Positions 17,842-26,916 are shown, counted from the first letter of the stretch. The stretch: DNA of 64,000 nucleotides from Berkiella sp963829835 (GCA_963829835.1 CAWHKC010000004.1:1240001-1304000); one strand, 5' to 3'. A program made the numbers and translations. Notes: generated by a model from the letters alone, not told the origin.

Positions 17842-19113
17842 ATGACATTGCAAACGGAAAAGGCCGCTATTTTAGGGGGCTCACCAGCTGTAAGCGCAGA
17901 TCATGAAAAAGCAAATAAGTGGCCGCTTTTAACATCCGATGACGAAAAGGAAGTTCTGCGAGTAATGCGTGATGGCAATATCTCAACCCACCCCGTCATT
18001 AGAGAGTTAGAACACGCCTATCAAGAATATACTGGCATGCCTTATGTCTTAGCGCATAATAATGGTACCTCTGCATTGCTAGCCGCTTTTCATGCACTTA
18101 ATTTATCACTAGGTGATGAAATTATAGTCCCATCAGCCACATTTTGGGCATCTGTTTCGCCGATGCTGTGGGTTGGCCTTGTGCCAATATTCTGTGATAG
18201 TGAATCCGAACGACTTGGTATTGATGCAAATGCCATTGAAAAATTAATTACGCCAAAAACCAAAGCCATTGTCATTGTGCATTTATGGGGACTACCTTGC
18301 AAAATGACAGAAATATATGCTGTTGCTAAAAAGCATCAGTTAAAAATTATTGAGGATGCATCACATGCGCACGGTGCCCTTTGGCGAGACAAAAAATGTG
18401 GAACCCTAGGTGATATCTGTGTGTTCAGTTTGCAAGGCGATAAGTTAGCGCCTGGTGGCGAGGGTGGCATTTTTCTAACGAAAGAATATGAATATTACGA
18501 GAGAGCGGTCACCTTAGGGGATATAACACGTATCATAGAATTAGAAACGCCCGCCAGACGTTTTGCCGCTACAAGCTTTGGTGTCAAAACAAGAATTGCG
18601 CCTCTTTCTGCCGCTATCGCTAAAGTGCAATTAAAAAAGCTCGATGAAAATAATCAACGTCGAAATGATAATCTTATTTATCTTTCCAAGCATTTAGAAA
18701 AGTTGGGATTTGAAACATATCTATCACCTGCGCATATTCAGCGAGTGTATTTTGAATTTATCATTCGTTATGATGCAAATCAAAACAAATTACCATTGTC
18801 GTTATTAGTCAAAGCATTACAAGCCGAAGGTTGTCAGGTAGGCGTTCCTCGCTATTTATTATTACATCAACAACCCTTTTTTGTGGAAGGACATTATAAA
18901 TCGATTTTACGCAGCGCATTGCCTGATGACATGTTGCCTGATTATTCAAAAGTGAAGCTCACTGTTGTTGAAGGAGATCAAGGATTACTGAAGCTGCCTT
19001 CATTCCCTGTTGCCAATAGAGATATATTAGATCAATATGCATCAGCTTTTGCAAAAGTCATAGCACAAGCAGATGATATTTTAGCTAATGTTAAGACAAT
19101 TAAAAACCTATGA
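17842..19113 (+). CDS. DegT/DnrJ/EryC1/StrS family aminotransferase
   Basis: This 423-aa PLP enzyme has the family landmarks NNGTSALLAAFHAL (phosphate cup), PSATFWASVSP, the EDASHAHGA Asp that pairs with the PLP pyridine nitrogen, and the Schiff-base lysine K201 in SLQGDKLAPGGEGG. Members transaminate keto sugars or scyllo-inosose-type substrates. The longer form (over 400 aa) and motif variation are closer to the StsC/inosose-type branch than to ArnB. GGAAAAAG sits just before the ATG, 11 bp after the flavoprotein gene, so the two are probably co-transcribed. Confidence 0.88.
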   Translation: MTLQTEKAAILGGSPAVSADHEKANKWPLLTSDDEKEVLRVMRDGNISTHPVIRELEHAYQEYTGMPYVLAHNNGTSALLAAFHALNLSLGDEIIVPSATFWASVSPMLWVGLVPIFCDSESERLGIDANAIEKLITPKTKAIVIVHLWGLPCKMTEIYAVAKKHQLKIIEDASHAHGALWRDKKCGTLGDICVFSLQGDKLAPGGEGGIFLTKEYEYYERAVTLGDITRIIELETPARRFAATSFGVKTRIAPLSAAIAKVQLKKLDENNQRRNDNLIYLSKHLEKLGFETYLSPAHIQRVYFEFIIRYDANQNKLPLSLLVKALQAEGCQVGVPRYLLLHQQPFFVEGHYKSILRSALPDDMLPDYSKVKLTVVEGDQGLLKLPSFPVANRDILDQYASAFAKVIAQADDILANVKTIKNL

Positions 19114-19308
19114 TTAATGGATGTTGGTGTGGATTTATCCTAATAACTTCCATAATTAGTTTATTATTTTAAAAAGCTAAAATTATCTTTTCATACCATT
19201 AAAGTAATTTTGCAATTCAATATGACTATTGGATAATAAAGATTCACTATTTGAAGGAACGCCGACAAGGTATGCTTGTAAGAATCCCAACTAAAGGATG
19301 CAGATTGT

Positions 19309-20154
19309 ATGAGCTTAGGATCAGAAGTACCAAATTCATTTTTTAATGATCTGATTAATGATATTGAAAAGAATCGTCTCCCTTTACCGACGCAACCCAG
19401 AATAGTGATTGCCATTCAGGAGCTCAATCAAAATAGACACGTAACATCCACCATGTTAAGTGAAGTCATTGGTAAAGATCCCGGTCTTACTGCTCGCATC
19501 ATACGAATAGCCAATAGTCCATTGACTCGGGGTGTTGTTGTTGTCAATAGTTTAGATATTGCTATTAGTCGTTTAGGAATTCAATTTGTTTCAAGTATGG
19601 CAATGGGACTTGCCATGGAACAATTGTTTTTTGCTAAAAATACAATAGTGGAACAAAAATTACGTGAGGTATGGCGACATGCATCAGAAGTTGCTGCCAT
19701 GTCTTATGTGTTAGCATTAAGATTAAAATCGATACCGCCCCAAGAAGCGGCTCTTGCTGGTCTATTACATGAAATAGGTATTCTACCAATCCTTGTTTAT
19801 GCGGAAAAAAATCCTGAGATATTGTCGGATTTAACAACATTTAACGCTCTTATACAAAGGCATTATACTCAATTAGGAGAAGCCATTTTAACCTCCTGGC
19901 AATTTCCAAGAGAAATTGCAGCACTCCCCAAGAATCTAATGGAACTCTATCGCAATACTGAAAAAGCAGATCTGACTGATATTGTTTTAGTTGCAAAATT
20001 AGAAATGCTACAAGGCACACCCCATTCTCTAGCTCAGGTAGACAGAACAGAAGTACCTGCTTATGAAAGATTAAAACTGAACGCGGCAGAAAATCTCCGA
20101 GAAAATGAAGAGTTCAAAAAACCTCTTGAAGTAGCTAAAAAAATATTTGGATGA
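19309..20154 (+). CDS. HDOD domain protein
   Basis: This 281-aa protein is one HDOD domain with a short C-terminal tail. Visible features are LPLPTQPRIVIAIQEL, VIGKDPGLTARIIRIANSP and AGLLHEIGILPIL. The HD dyad is reduced, as usual for HDOD, which is taken to be a protein-protein or regulatory module in signalling rather than an active phosphohydrolase. The next gene begins 9 bp after its stop, so they are probably co-transcribed. Confidence 0.88.
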   Translation: MSLGSEVPNSFFNDLINDIEKNRLPLPTQPRIVIAIQELNQNRHVTSTMLSEVIGKDPGLTARIIRIANSPLTRGVVVVNSLDIAISRLGIQFVSSMAMGLAMEQLFFAKNTIVEQKLREVWRHASEVAAMSYVLALRLKSIPPQEAALAGLLHEIGILPILVYAEKNPEILSDLTTFNALIQRHYTQLGEAILTSWQFPREIAALPKNLMELYRNTEKADLTDIVLVAKLEMLQGTPHSLAQVDRTEVPAYERLKLNAAENLRENEEFKKPLEVAKKIFG

Positions 20155-20163
20155 TCTTTAAAA

Positions 20164-20616
20164 TTGTCAAAAAATAAATTAACCATTAGCGCGATTCCCA
20201 ATCCCGAGCTTATTGATGCAGCCAAAAGTCTTCCCAATCAAGGAATCTTGAAAATTTCTGAAGAAAGGTTAGTGTATCTTGATATTGACGATAATTATAT
20301 TCACCATTTATTTCCCTTTATAGAATATCCCTGCGTTACAAAACCTGATTATTTTTCAACAGGTATTGGAGCACATATTAGCGTCATTTATCCTAACGAA
20401 TGCAATTATGCATTGATTGAACGGGATGTCATGTTTCGATTTGAAGTGCATCATCTTTTTATGGCTAAAACAGTTGATGCTATTTATTTTGCATTAACAG
20501 TGAAAGCGCCTGAGCTGTTGCAGATCCGACGCAAAAATAATTTAAGCAATAAATTGAATTTAAATGGTTATAACGTAGATATGCATATTACCATTGGGAA
20601 AGTTGAAAAAAAATAA
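20164..20616 (+). CDS. Putative 2H phosphoesterase
   Basis: This 150-aa protein has two H-x-[ST] motifs, H71-I-S73 (GAHISVIYP) and H141-I-T143 (DMHITIGK), spaced as in the 2H phosphoesterase superfamily (LigT/CPDase-like). These enzymes act on 2',3'-cyclic or 2'-5' phosphodiester bonds in RNA or nucleotides. The core is short, and the second motif lies near the C-terminus, which fits compact members. The start is TTG 20164, close behind the HDOD gene; its ribosome site is weak. The superfamily assignment is from motifs only; substrate unknown. Confidence 0.65.
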   Translation: MSKNKLTISAIPNPELIDAAKSLPNQGILKISEERLVYLDIDDNYIHHLFPFIEYPCVTKPDYFSTGIGAHISVIYPNECNYALIERDVMFRFEVHHLFMAKTVDAIYFALTVKAPELLQIRRKNNLSNKLNLNGYNVDMHITIGKVEKK

Positions 20617-20629
20617 TCAAGATCCTCCT

Positions 20630-23503
20630 CTATTTCGGTTTCGATTTTTCCTTTTTATCAAACGCTGGAAGAGAGGATGGTGAAAGCTCGGCTGACCAAG
20701 ATCGTCTTCTGCTACGTTGCATTGACTCTAGTTGGCTTGTGATCTGCTTGCGAAGTGTAATGTTAAATTGTTTTAAGATTTGATCTTTTGCGTCATTAAA
20801 TGATTCAAATGCAGTTGGATATTGCCTAGCTAATTCATCAATTTTTCTACTGATTTCTTTAATATTGTCAGCATTATTTGAGGGAGAGTTATGCAATCCA
20901 TCCAAAGCATGACTATAGGCTAAATCCACAAATTCTCTAGCGTATTGCTTAAATAAATTGTAATCCTGTTGTGGTACAACTTTGACGTTTGAATTTGGTA
21001 AAGCAAACATTGCATTTCGAAGTTCATTGCATTTAGTTATTGCATTAAATATTTTTGTTAGTGTTTCTTTTCCCTGTTCACTTGGTTCGCTTGCTATTGT
21101 AATTATGCTTTTTTCAATTTTTTTAACGCCAGCGATCATTTGTTCTTTTTGAATTCTTTTTGCCTTCAATGCATCTATTATGTCAGTAATTGTGGCATCT
21201 TCTTTAACACCAGCATAGCTCTTTAAAAAGCGATTAATAGCCGTTGTTGAATCATGAAATCTTAAGGATTTAGCTCTTTCTTGTAATATCATAATCGATT
21301 TTGTATCGGGATCTAATAGGCTATTAAGCTCATCTAACTCTTTTTGAAAATCAGGTAAACGTTTTTTAACATATTCAGCAACTATTTGTAATTCTTGACC
21401 TTCTTTGGGTGGGGTTACCGTAAATGAACGGATAACAGGCAGATGATCTGAACCTTCATAATATCCTTTCCCCTTTTCACTCACTGTAAAGCCCTTTTCA
21501 TCAAGTTGGGCGCCATATTGATTAGACTGGACACTTAGGCCAGAGACAATACCAATTTTATCTAAATCTCCCCCCTTAGTAACATGCTGTCTATTCCTGG
21601 GATCAGGGGAAGAGGAAGGTTTTCCATCTATACCAAAACCATAAGTACCATCTATATTTTTTGTTCCAATCTTCATCATAGGTTTTAGAGCCATATCAAA
21701 ACCATAGGCGACATAATTTGTTTGATGGGTTTTATCTTTGGGATTACCATCAGACATTAAATAATTTCGTTCATTAAAATCTCCCATCATGATACGAAGT
21801 GTTTTTGCTTCTAGAAGAATTTCATCATAATTTTTAGGTTTATCTGACTTCATTCCTTGATGTTCAAGAAAAGCATTTGCATGAGCTCTACGCTTTTGAT
21901 CACTATTGGAATCTAGGTGTCCACCAGATACTGAAATTGGAAATGGCCTACCTCCTTTGGTAGTCAAAGTGCCTTTTATCGTAATGATTGATTTGTTTCC
22001 TTTTTCTTTACCAGGTTCATAATCAATTATTGCTTTTGCTCCTTCTAATTTAAATGGTTTTTTCACTAAAACAGCAGAACTCACACGATTCTCTGATGTT
22101 AGCAGTGCTTTTGCTAATGTTACTGGACTATTGTTTGCTCCAGCCATGGTAGTATGGTATTGAGGATCCACTGTTTCTACTAACTCATACTCCTCACCAT
22201 GTTCGTTTAATTTAGCCAAAAGTTTATCTTGTAAACGTTCACCCGTGGCAGCTAACTCCTCTTGAGTACTAATGGCAATAACCGTTGGTTTGGATGCTAA
22301 TTGTTTATAAAAATGATCTACCACACTTTTTGATGCTGCTTTGTTGCCCATATTCCAAGTAATGGCATGTCCACTAATTGGACCATCGGGATTGAAGGAT
22401 TTTCGTTCAACACCTGGTATCACGATAGGAGCTTCACGACCACTAAAGGACACACTGACTTCTGAACCATAAACGGTCCCTTCTTGTGGTAGAAGTTTTT
22501 GTATAGCATTTATGACATCATTTGATTGAGTGCTTAAGTCATATCTTAACCAAAACGCAATGTCGTCGGAATAACCAAATGCTTCATGCATTAATTTTCT
22601 TTTAGCTTCTAATTTATCTTCTGGAGATTTAGAAGAAATATTAATCTCTTGTAACTTTTTCCCTAATGCTATCTTTTTATCTAAACTTCTTTTTCCAAAA
22701 TTTCTCTCATCCCTTGCAGCAGCTAATTGTTTTTTTAAGATAGCACTGCTGGGATTTTCTTTAAGGTTCTCTCTAATAATCCTTATTGTCGTATTTAAGT
22801 TTTTGATGCGTTTTTTACTATATCTTTCAATAGCGACAGGAGAAGTTTTTTCGACATAGATTTCAAGTAATTTTATGATATTTTCAGGTAGAGCATCTTC
22901 GCGGCGTCCTACGACCTCAGGAGTATTAATTTTTTTACCCCCTATCCAAGTGATGGTATGTTTGATGGTGCCAATGGGATGACGTAACAAATCAAAAGGA
23001 AAATCTTCATATTTTAACGCGAGCCTCCCTTTTGGTTCATCTAAAATCATGAAAAGACCAGTTGTTAATTGTTCAAGACCTTCCGCTTTTTTGATTGGAC
23101 CTGGCAATCTATGTTTACTGTCCAAGGTGATACCATATGATCCAAATTTCTTATCCATTTTTCGATTAAAATGTGAGGAAGGTCTGCTTATGCCTGCTTG
23201 TCTAAAATATTCAAAGCATTTTATATTCACTTCCTTAGTGCCCACATCCAGTAGAAACATTCCTTTATGCAAGGGCTTATTATTTTGAAATGCTTGATAC
23301 ATCATAAGCCAAGCCATAGCGCAAAAAACTTCATTCTTATCAGGATAGAGTTGATTAATAGTCTCGGGCTTCATATCTTTATTACTAATGTTTTGTAAAA
23401 ACCCTTGAGCTAAACTAATCAATTTCTGTACTGCCTCAGGAGTCATATCTGAGGATGTAATATACTTTTCAAATGATGCAAATTCTTTTGGACTGAATCC
23501 CAT
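20630..23503 (-). CDS. 957-aa protein with endonuclease/exonuclease/phosphatase (EEP) fold domain
   Basis: The first 370 residues are helical and unassigned. Residues about 375-700 carry EEP-superfamily motifs in order: TWNMGN (about 382), STQEE (metal-binding Glu region), GGHLDS, MGDFNERN (about 573), GDLDKIG and SDHLPV (about 684). These resemble inositol-polyphosphate 5-phosphatases and DNase I-type enzymes. The rest to 957 is coiled-coil/helical with a basic Ser-rich tail. It lacks a signal peptide. Large size, eukaryote-like phosphatase motifs and flanking helical regions suggest a host-directed phosphoinositide or nucleic-acid hydrolase (inference). Confidence 0.75.
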   Translation of the reverse strand: MGFSPKEFASFEKYITSSDMTPEAVQKLISLAQGFLQNISNKDMKPETINQLYPDKNEVFCAMAWLMMYQAFQNNKPLHKGMFLLDVGTKEVNIKCFEYFRQAGISRPSSHFNRKMDKKFGSYGITLDSKHRLPGPIKKAEGLEQLTTGLFMILDEPKGRLALKYEDFPFDLLRHPIGTIKHTITWIGGKKINTPEVVGRREDALPENIIKLLEIYVEKTSPVAIERYSKKRIKNLNTTIRIIRENLKENPSSAILKKQLAAARDERNFGKRSLDKKIALGKKLQEINISSKSPEDKLEAKRKLMHEAFGYSDDIAFWLRYDLSTQSNDVINAIQKLLPQEGTVYGSEVSVSFSGREAPIVIPGVERKSFNPDGPISGHAITWNMGNKAASKSVVDHFYKQLASKPTVIAISTQEELAATGERLQDKLLAKLNEHGEEYELVETVDPQYHTTMAGANNSPVTLAKALLTSENRVSSAVLVKKPFKLEGAKAIIDYEPGKEKGNKSIITIKGTLTTKGGRPFPISVSGGHLDSNSDQKRRAHANAFLEHQGMKSDKPKNYDEILLEAKTLRIMMGDFNERNYLMSDGNPKDKTHQTNYVAYGFDMALKPMMKIGTKNIDGTYGFGIDGKPSSSPDPRNRQHVTKGGDLDKIGIVSGLSVQSNQYGAQLDEKGFTVSEKGKGYYEGSDHLPVIRSFTVTPPKEGQELQIVAEYVKKRLPDFQKELDELNSLLDPDTKSIMILQERAKSLRFHDSTTAINRFLKSYAGVKEDATITDIIDALKAKRIQKEQMIAGVKKIEKSIITIASEPSEQGKETLTKIFNAITKCNELRNAMFALPNSNVKVVPQQDYNLFKQYAREFVDLAYSHALDGLHNSPSNNADNIKEISRKIDELARQYPTAFESFNDAKDQILKQFNITLRKQITSQLESMQRSRRRSWSAELSPSSLPAFDKKEKSKPK

Positions 23504-23538
23504 AACTTCACCAAAACCATTTGGTTATATAATACAAA

Positions 23539-23572
23539 TCCTAACCAGAAGGAAAACACCTTCTAGTTAGGA
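23539..23572 (-). terminator. Hairpin terminator of the small secreted gene
   Basis: Arms 23539-23552 and 23559-23572 pair over 14 bp with one mismatch and a 6-nt loop. On the minus strand a short T-rich stretch follows. It lies between the frameshifted secreted gene and the EEP-domain gene, both on the minus strand. Confidence 0.6.
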
Positions 23573-23609
23573 CAAGACAAATTCCCTTTATTTTATTTTT
23601 AAATCCGTT

Positions 23610-23820
23610 TTACCAACCATATCCCCAGCGGCAATGGCGGTAGCCATGTGGTCCAATCCAGCATCTTCGCCAGGTGACCATATCAAACGAAGTCAAAGTA
23701 TTAATAACACTTGAGTAAGAAGGGAGGAGATTATTAAGACTTGTATTTATCGTTTGTTGAATCTGAAGCAAAACTCATGGTTGAAAATAACATTAAAATT
23801 GAAAAGACTAATGTTTTCAT
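23610..23820 (-). pseudogene. Frameshifted small secreted Cys/Trp/Gly-rich protein
   Basis: An ATG at 23820 with a good AAGGGG ribosome site opens a signal peptide (MKTLVFSILMLFSTMSFAS) that stops after 28 codons at 23734. In the neighbouring frame, open from just after the signal peptide, reading continues to 23610 and ends RRCWIGPHGYRHCRWGYGW. The 211-nt span is 70 codons plus one base, so one extra base has split a gene of about 69 aa. It is a recent mutation or a sequence error. The Cys/His/Trp-rich end suggests a small secreted protein; no family was recognised. Confidence 0.6.
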
Positions 23821-23889
23821 AGCAAACCCCTTATTTGTTAAAATTGTGAGACTGCACTTAATAGACAAACCAATTCTGAAATAAGTTCA

Positions 23890-23905
23890 ATGCAATGTTT
23901 TATAG
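23890..23905. repeat. 16-bp target repeat, copy 1 of 3
   Basis: ATGCAATGTTTTATAG, preceded directly by AAGTTCA. The same 16 bases recur at 25332-25347 and 26814-26829. Confidence 0.95.
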
Positions 23906-25331
23906 TGTAAGAGCAATTTTCAAATGTCCGCTTTGAGCAATTTAGAAATGTCCGCTGTGTAAATCTTCAGCCATACTTGATGTATGTGCAAACTTCCCAA
24001 GGAGAGGGCTATGCAGGGGACATTTACCATGAGCGAAAAAGAAGTTTACACGTTGAAAATACTAGAAAAGATCATCGATAAGCGGCTCTCTTTGACGCTT
24101 GGAGCTAGCTACTTAGACCTCACCCCTAGGCACTTAAGAAGACTGAAGAAGGCCTATTTGGATGGTGGTGCGCCCGCACTAATATCCAAAAAGAGAGGTA
24201 AATCAAACCATCGACATAGCGACAAACTTAAAGATCGTGTGTTGTCACTTATTCGTGAGCACTACGAGGATTATGGCCCAACACTAGCCTCTGAAAAGCT
24301 TACTGAGCATTATCAAATTCATATCTCTAAAGAAACTATTAGGCAATGGATGCATGAAGCAAACATCCGTCAAGTAAAAGCTGCTAAAGAGTTAACGTTA
24401 CATCAACCTAGACATAAGCGTTCTACTATGGGCGAGCTGGTACAAATGGATGGTTCTGTTCATGATTGGTTTGAAGGGCGTGGACCTAAATGTACATTGT
24501 TGGTCCTAATTGATGATGCAACAAGCTGTTTTCTTCAATTACGATTTGTTAAAGCAGAAACCACTTTTGATTACTTTGACACAGTCAAAAATTATCTTGT
24601 TGAACATGGAAAACCTAGTGCCTTTTATGTTGATAAACATAATGTATTTAAAGTAAATCATCCTGAAGCTAAATTAGGTGATGGTTTTACGCAATTTGGA
24701 CGAGCATTAGAGAGTCTAGATATCACAATAATAAACGCCAATAGCCCACAAGCAAAAGGCCGTGTTGAACGTGCAAATCGTACTTTACAAGATAGACTGA
24801 TTAAAGACCTCAGATATCATAATATTTCAACTATGGAACAAGGAAATGAATTTCTACGCACTTATCTTGTGGCTCATAACAAACGCTTTGGTAAAGTGCC
24901 AAAATTAGAAGGAAACGCTCATGTACCACTAACAGACAAAGAGAAACTATCACTTGATAGAACATTTACCATTCAATCGATTAGGAAAATATCAAAGCAA
25001 CTCACCATCAGTTTTAAAAAATCTTTATTTATGATTAAGAATCAACGACATCCACGTAGTATGATCGGTAAATCAATCACTGTTAGTGAATCATCTAATG
25101 GCGAAATCAAACTTTACTATGGTAATAATACTTTAGAATACGAAACAATCAGAAAATATGATTTCCAAGAGCGGGTCATGGGAATAAGACAAATGCATGA
25201 ATTTTTAAACCAAAGAATGACTAATCAACCCATCTCTAGGACAATGCCCCACTTAGAAGGGTCAATGATAATATAACCAGCGGACATTTTTAACTTGCTG
25301 GGGGCTAGGACATTTCTAAATTGCCCTAACA
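23906..25331 (+). mobile_element. IS-A copy 2 (1426 bp, one-base deletion)
   Basis: Same ends and sequence as the copies at 10794 and 53590, but one base shorter. An A is missing near the 3' end of the transposase gene. The next IS begins directly after its right target repeat. Confidence 0.93.
24011..25276 (+). CDS. DDE transposase of IS-A (copy 2, altered C-terminus)
   Basis: The 421-aa product is identical to the other IS-A transposases up to the last residues. The lost A changes the frame, so the tail becomes TMPHLEGSMII in place of the normal NNAPLRRVNDNITSGHF. The catalytic residues D147, D208 and E253 are intact. The start is the ATG after AAGGAG. Whether the changed tail matters is unknown; the catalytic core and helix-turn-helix are unaffected. 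Confidence 0.92.
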   Translation: MQGTFTMSEKEVYTLKILEKIIDKRLSLTLGASYLDLTPRHLRRLKKAYLDGGAPALISKKRGKSNHRHSDKLKDRVLSLIREHYEDYGPTLASEKLTEHYQIHISKETIRQWMHEANIRQVKAAKELTLHQPRHKRSTMGELVQMDGSVHDWFEGRGPKCTLLVLIDDATSCFLQLRFVKAETTFDYFDTVKNYLVEHGKPSAFYVDKHNVFKVNHPEAKLGDGFTQFGRALESLDITIINANSPQAKGRVERANRTLQDRLIKDLRYHNISTMEQGNEFLRTYLVAHNKRFGKVPKLEGNAHVPLTDKEKLSLDRTFTIQSIRKISKQLTISFKKSLFMIKNQRHPRSMIGKSITVSESSNGEIKLYYGNNTLEYETIRKYDFQERVMGIRQMHEFLNQRMTNQPISRTMPHLEGSMII

Positions 25332-25347
25332 ATGCAATGTTTTATAG
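25332..25347. repeat. 16-bp target repeat, copy 2 of 3
   Basis: Shared boundary between IS-A copy 2 and IS-B. Identical to 23890-23905 and 26814-26829. Confidence 0.95.
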
Positions 25348-26813
25348 TGTAGCGGCAAAGGATTATGTCCGGTTTTGAGCAAAGCTAAAATGTCCTGTGA
25401 ATTTAAGCACTTAGAGCTATACGTTAATAAACGTGTATCTCAAGGAGGTGGATATGCACACAGCGGACATTTTAGCTTTGCTCCCAAAGGACATAGATCG
25501 TTTAAAGGTTATTGAGCGCTATAAGTGCGGTTACATAACCCAAGAAGAGGCATCTCGTATTTTAGGCTTATCCGTGCGCCAGATACGGCGCATAATTAGG
25601 CGCATGGAGTTATTAGGTGATATTGGGGTAAAGAATCAAAGAGCAGGAAAACCACCAAGTAATCGTATACAGAATGAGCTTAAAGCTAGGGCCATTGAAT
25701 TAATCAAAGAGCATTTTTATGATTATGGGCCAACTTTAGCAGCGGAGAAGCTTAATGAATATTTCCAAATTAAAATAAGTAAAGAAACAGCGCGCCAATG
25801 GATGATTGAGTCGCAGTTATGGCAAGCGCATATTAAAAAGGTCCCACGAGCTCATCCGCTTCGTGCAAGAAGAGAGTTCTATGGTGAGTTGATACAAATA
25901 GATGGTTCCTATCATCGTTGGTTTGAGGAAAGAGGGCCAAAGTGCTGTTTACTTGTCTTTATTGATGACGCAACAAGTAAGCTCATGAAGCTAAGATTTT
26001 CAATAGCTGAAACCACCATTGATTACTTATCTACATTTAAAGAATATGTATTAACTCATGGCGTCCCACGAGCCGTATACTTTGACAAACATAATGTGTT
26101 TCATATAAATCAAAGAATGGCTAAATCTGAAGATGGTGTTACACAATTTGGACGAGTATTAAAAGAGCTAAGAATAAAGCCAATTTATGCACATTCCCCA
26201 CAAGCTAAGGGGCGCGTTGAGAGGGCAAATGAGACGTTACAAGATAGATTAATCAAAGAGTTAAGGTTTCATAAAATAAATGACATAGAAAATGCTAATT
26301 TGTTTTTAGATGGCTTTGTAGCACGTTACAATATGAGGTTTGAAAGAAAGCCTGCGGTTGAGCAAGATGTACATAGAGAGCTATCTCACGAAGAAAAGCT
26401 AAGTTTAAATTATCTTTTTTCAATACATACAGAAAAGAAAATATCAAAAGATTTATCTTTTCGGCATAACAAACAGTTATTTAAAATAATCCCTCCCAAG
26501 AATAGAAGTAGACAATATATCAATCAAAAAGTAACAATTTGTGAGAGTTTATATGGAACAAGTCTTTACTGCCATGGCAAACCTATAAATTATATGATTG
26601 ATAAAAGTAGTAAACTGCCTGGGCCTACTCTGAGTAGAAAGACCTTAGATCATTATCTGGATAATGAATTCACAGAGGAAAGATATTGGGATCTCACTGC
26701 TTAATAAGCTCTATTGCACTCAAAGGAAATAATTCTTATGGTACCCTAATTTTATGACAAAACCGGACACTTTAACTTTGCCGGATACCGGACATTTTAA
26801 CTTTGCCCTAACA
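25348..26813 (+). mobile_element. IS-B, second IS1202-like element (1466 bp)
   Basis: It begins TGTAGCGGCAAAGG and ends TTTGCCCTAACA, the same terminal TGT...ACA and GGGCAAA theme as IS-A but with different internal DNA. The right end carries CCGGACA-TTTAACTTTGCC in two successive copies, the left end the same words inverted, so each end has at least two putative transposase sites. It is bounded on both sides by the 16-bp target repeat. Confidence 0.9.
25454..26704 (+). CDS. DDE transposase of IS-B
   Basis: This 416-aa transposase is colinear with that of IS-A but clearly diverged. It has an N-terminal helix-turn-helix (ITQEEASRILGLSVRQIRRI) and an integrase core with D150 (QIDGS), D211 (YFDKHNVF) and E256 (QAKGRVERA). 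The start is the ATG with AAGGAGGTG upstream; a longer reading from 25433 is unlikely. The first codons (CAGCGGACATTTTAGCTTTGCT) repeat the element's end motif, hinting at autoregulation by transposase binding at its own start. Confidence 0.92.
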   Translation: MHTADILALLPKDIDRLKVIERYKCGYITQEEASRILGLSVRQIRRIIRRMELLGDIGVKNQRAGKPPSNRIQNELKARAIELIKEHFYDYGPTLAAEKLNEYFQIKISKETARQWMIESQLWQAHIKKVPRAHPLRARREFYGELIQIDGSYHRWFEERGPKCCLLVFIDDATSKLMKLRFSIAETTIDYLSTFKEYVLTHGVPRAVYFDKHNVFHINQRMAKSEDGVTQFGRVLKELRIKPIYAHSPQAKGRVERANETLQDRLIKELRFHKINDIENANLFLDGFVARYNMRFERKPAVEQDVHRELSHEEKLSLNYLFSIHTEKKISKDLSFRHNKQLFKIIPPKNRSRQYINQKVTICESLYGTSLYCHGKPINYMIDKSSKLPGPTLSRKTLDHYLDNEFTEERYWDLTA

Positions 26814-26829
26814 ATGCAATGTTTTATAG
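26814..26829. repeat. 16-bp target repeat, copy 3 of 3
   Basis: Right flank of IS-B, identical to 23890-23905 and 25332-25347. Confidence 0.95.
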
Positions 26830-26916
26830 ACAATGATTCGTAGTAGGTCATTGAAATAAATGGTACATAGATGATAAAATCTAAGCCCCTAAATGGATTA
26901 ATTAAGCCTTAAGCAA

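Noticed and set aside
10794..26813. Region between IS-A copies 1 and 2 as a composite transposon
   Set aside because: The copies are inverted relative to each other, each has its own private target duplication, and the 11.7 kb between them holds unrelated genes, so independent insertions explain the data.
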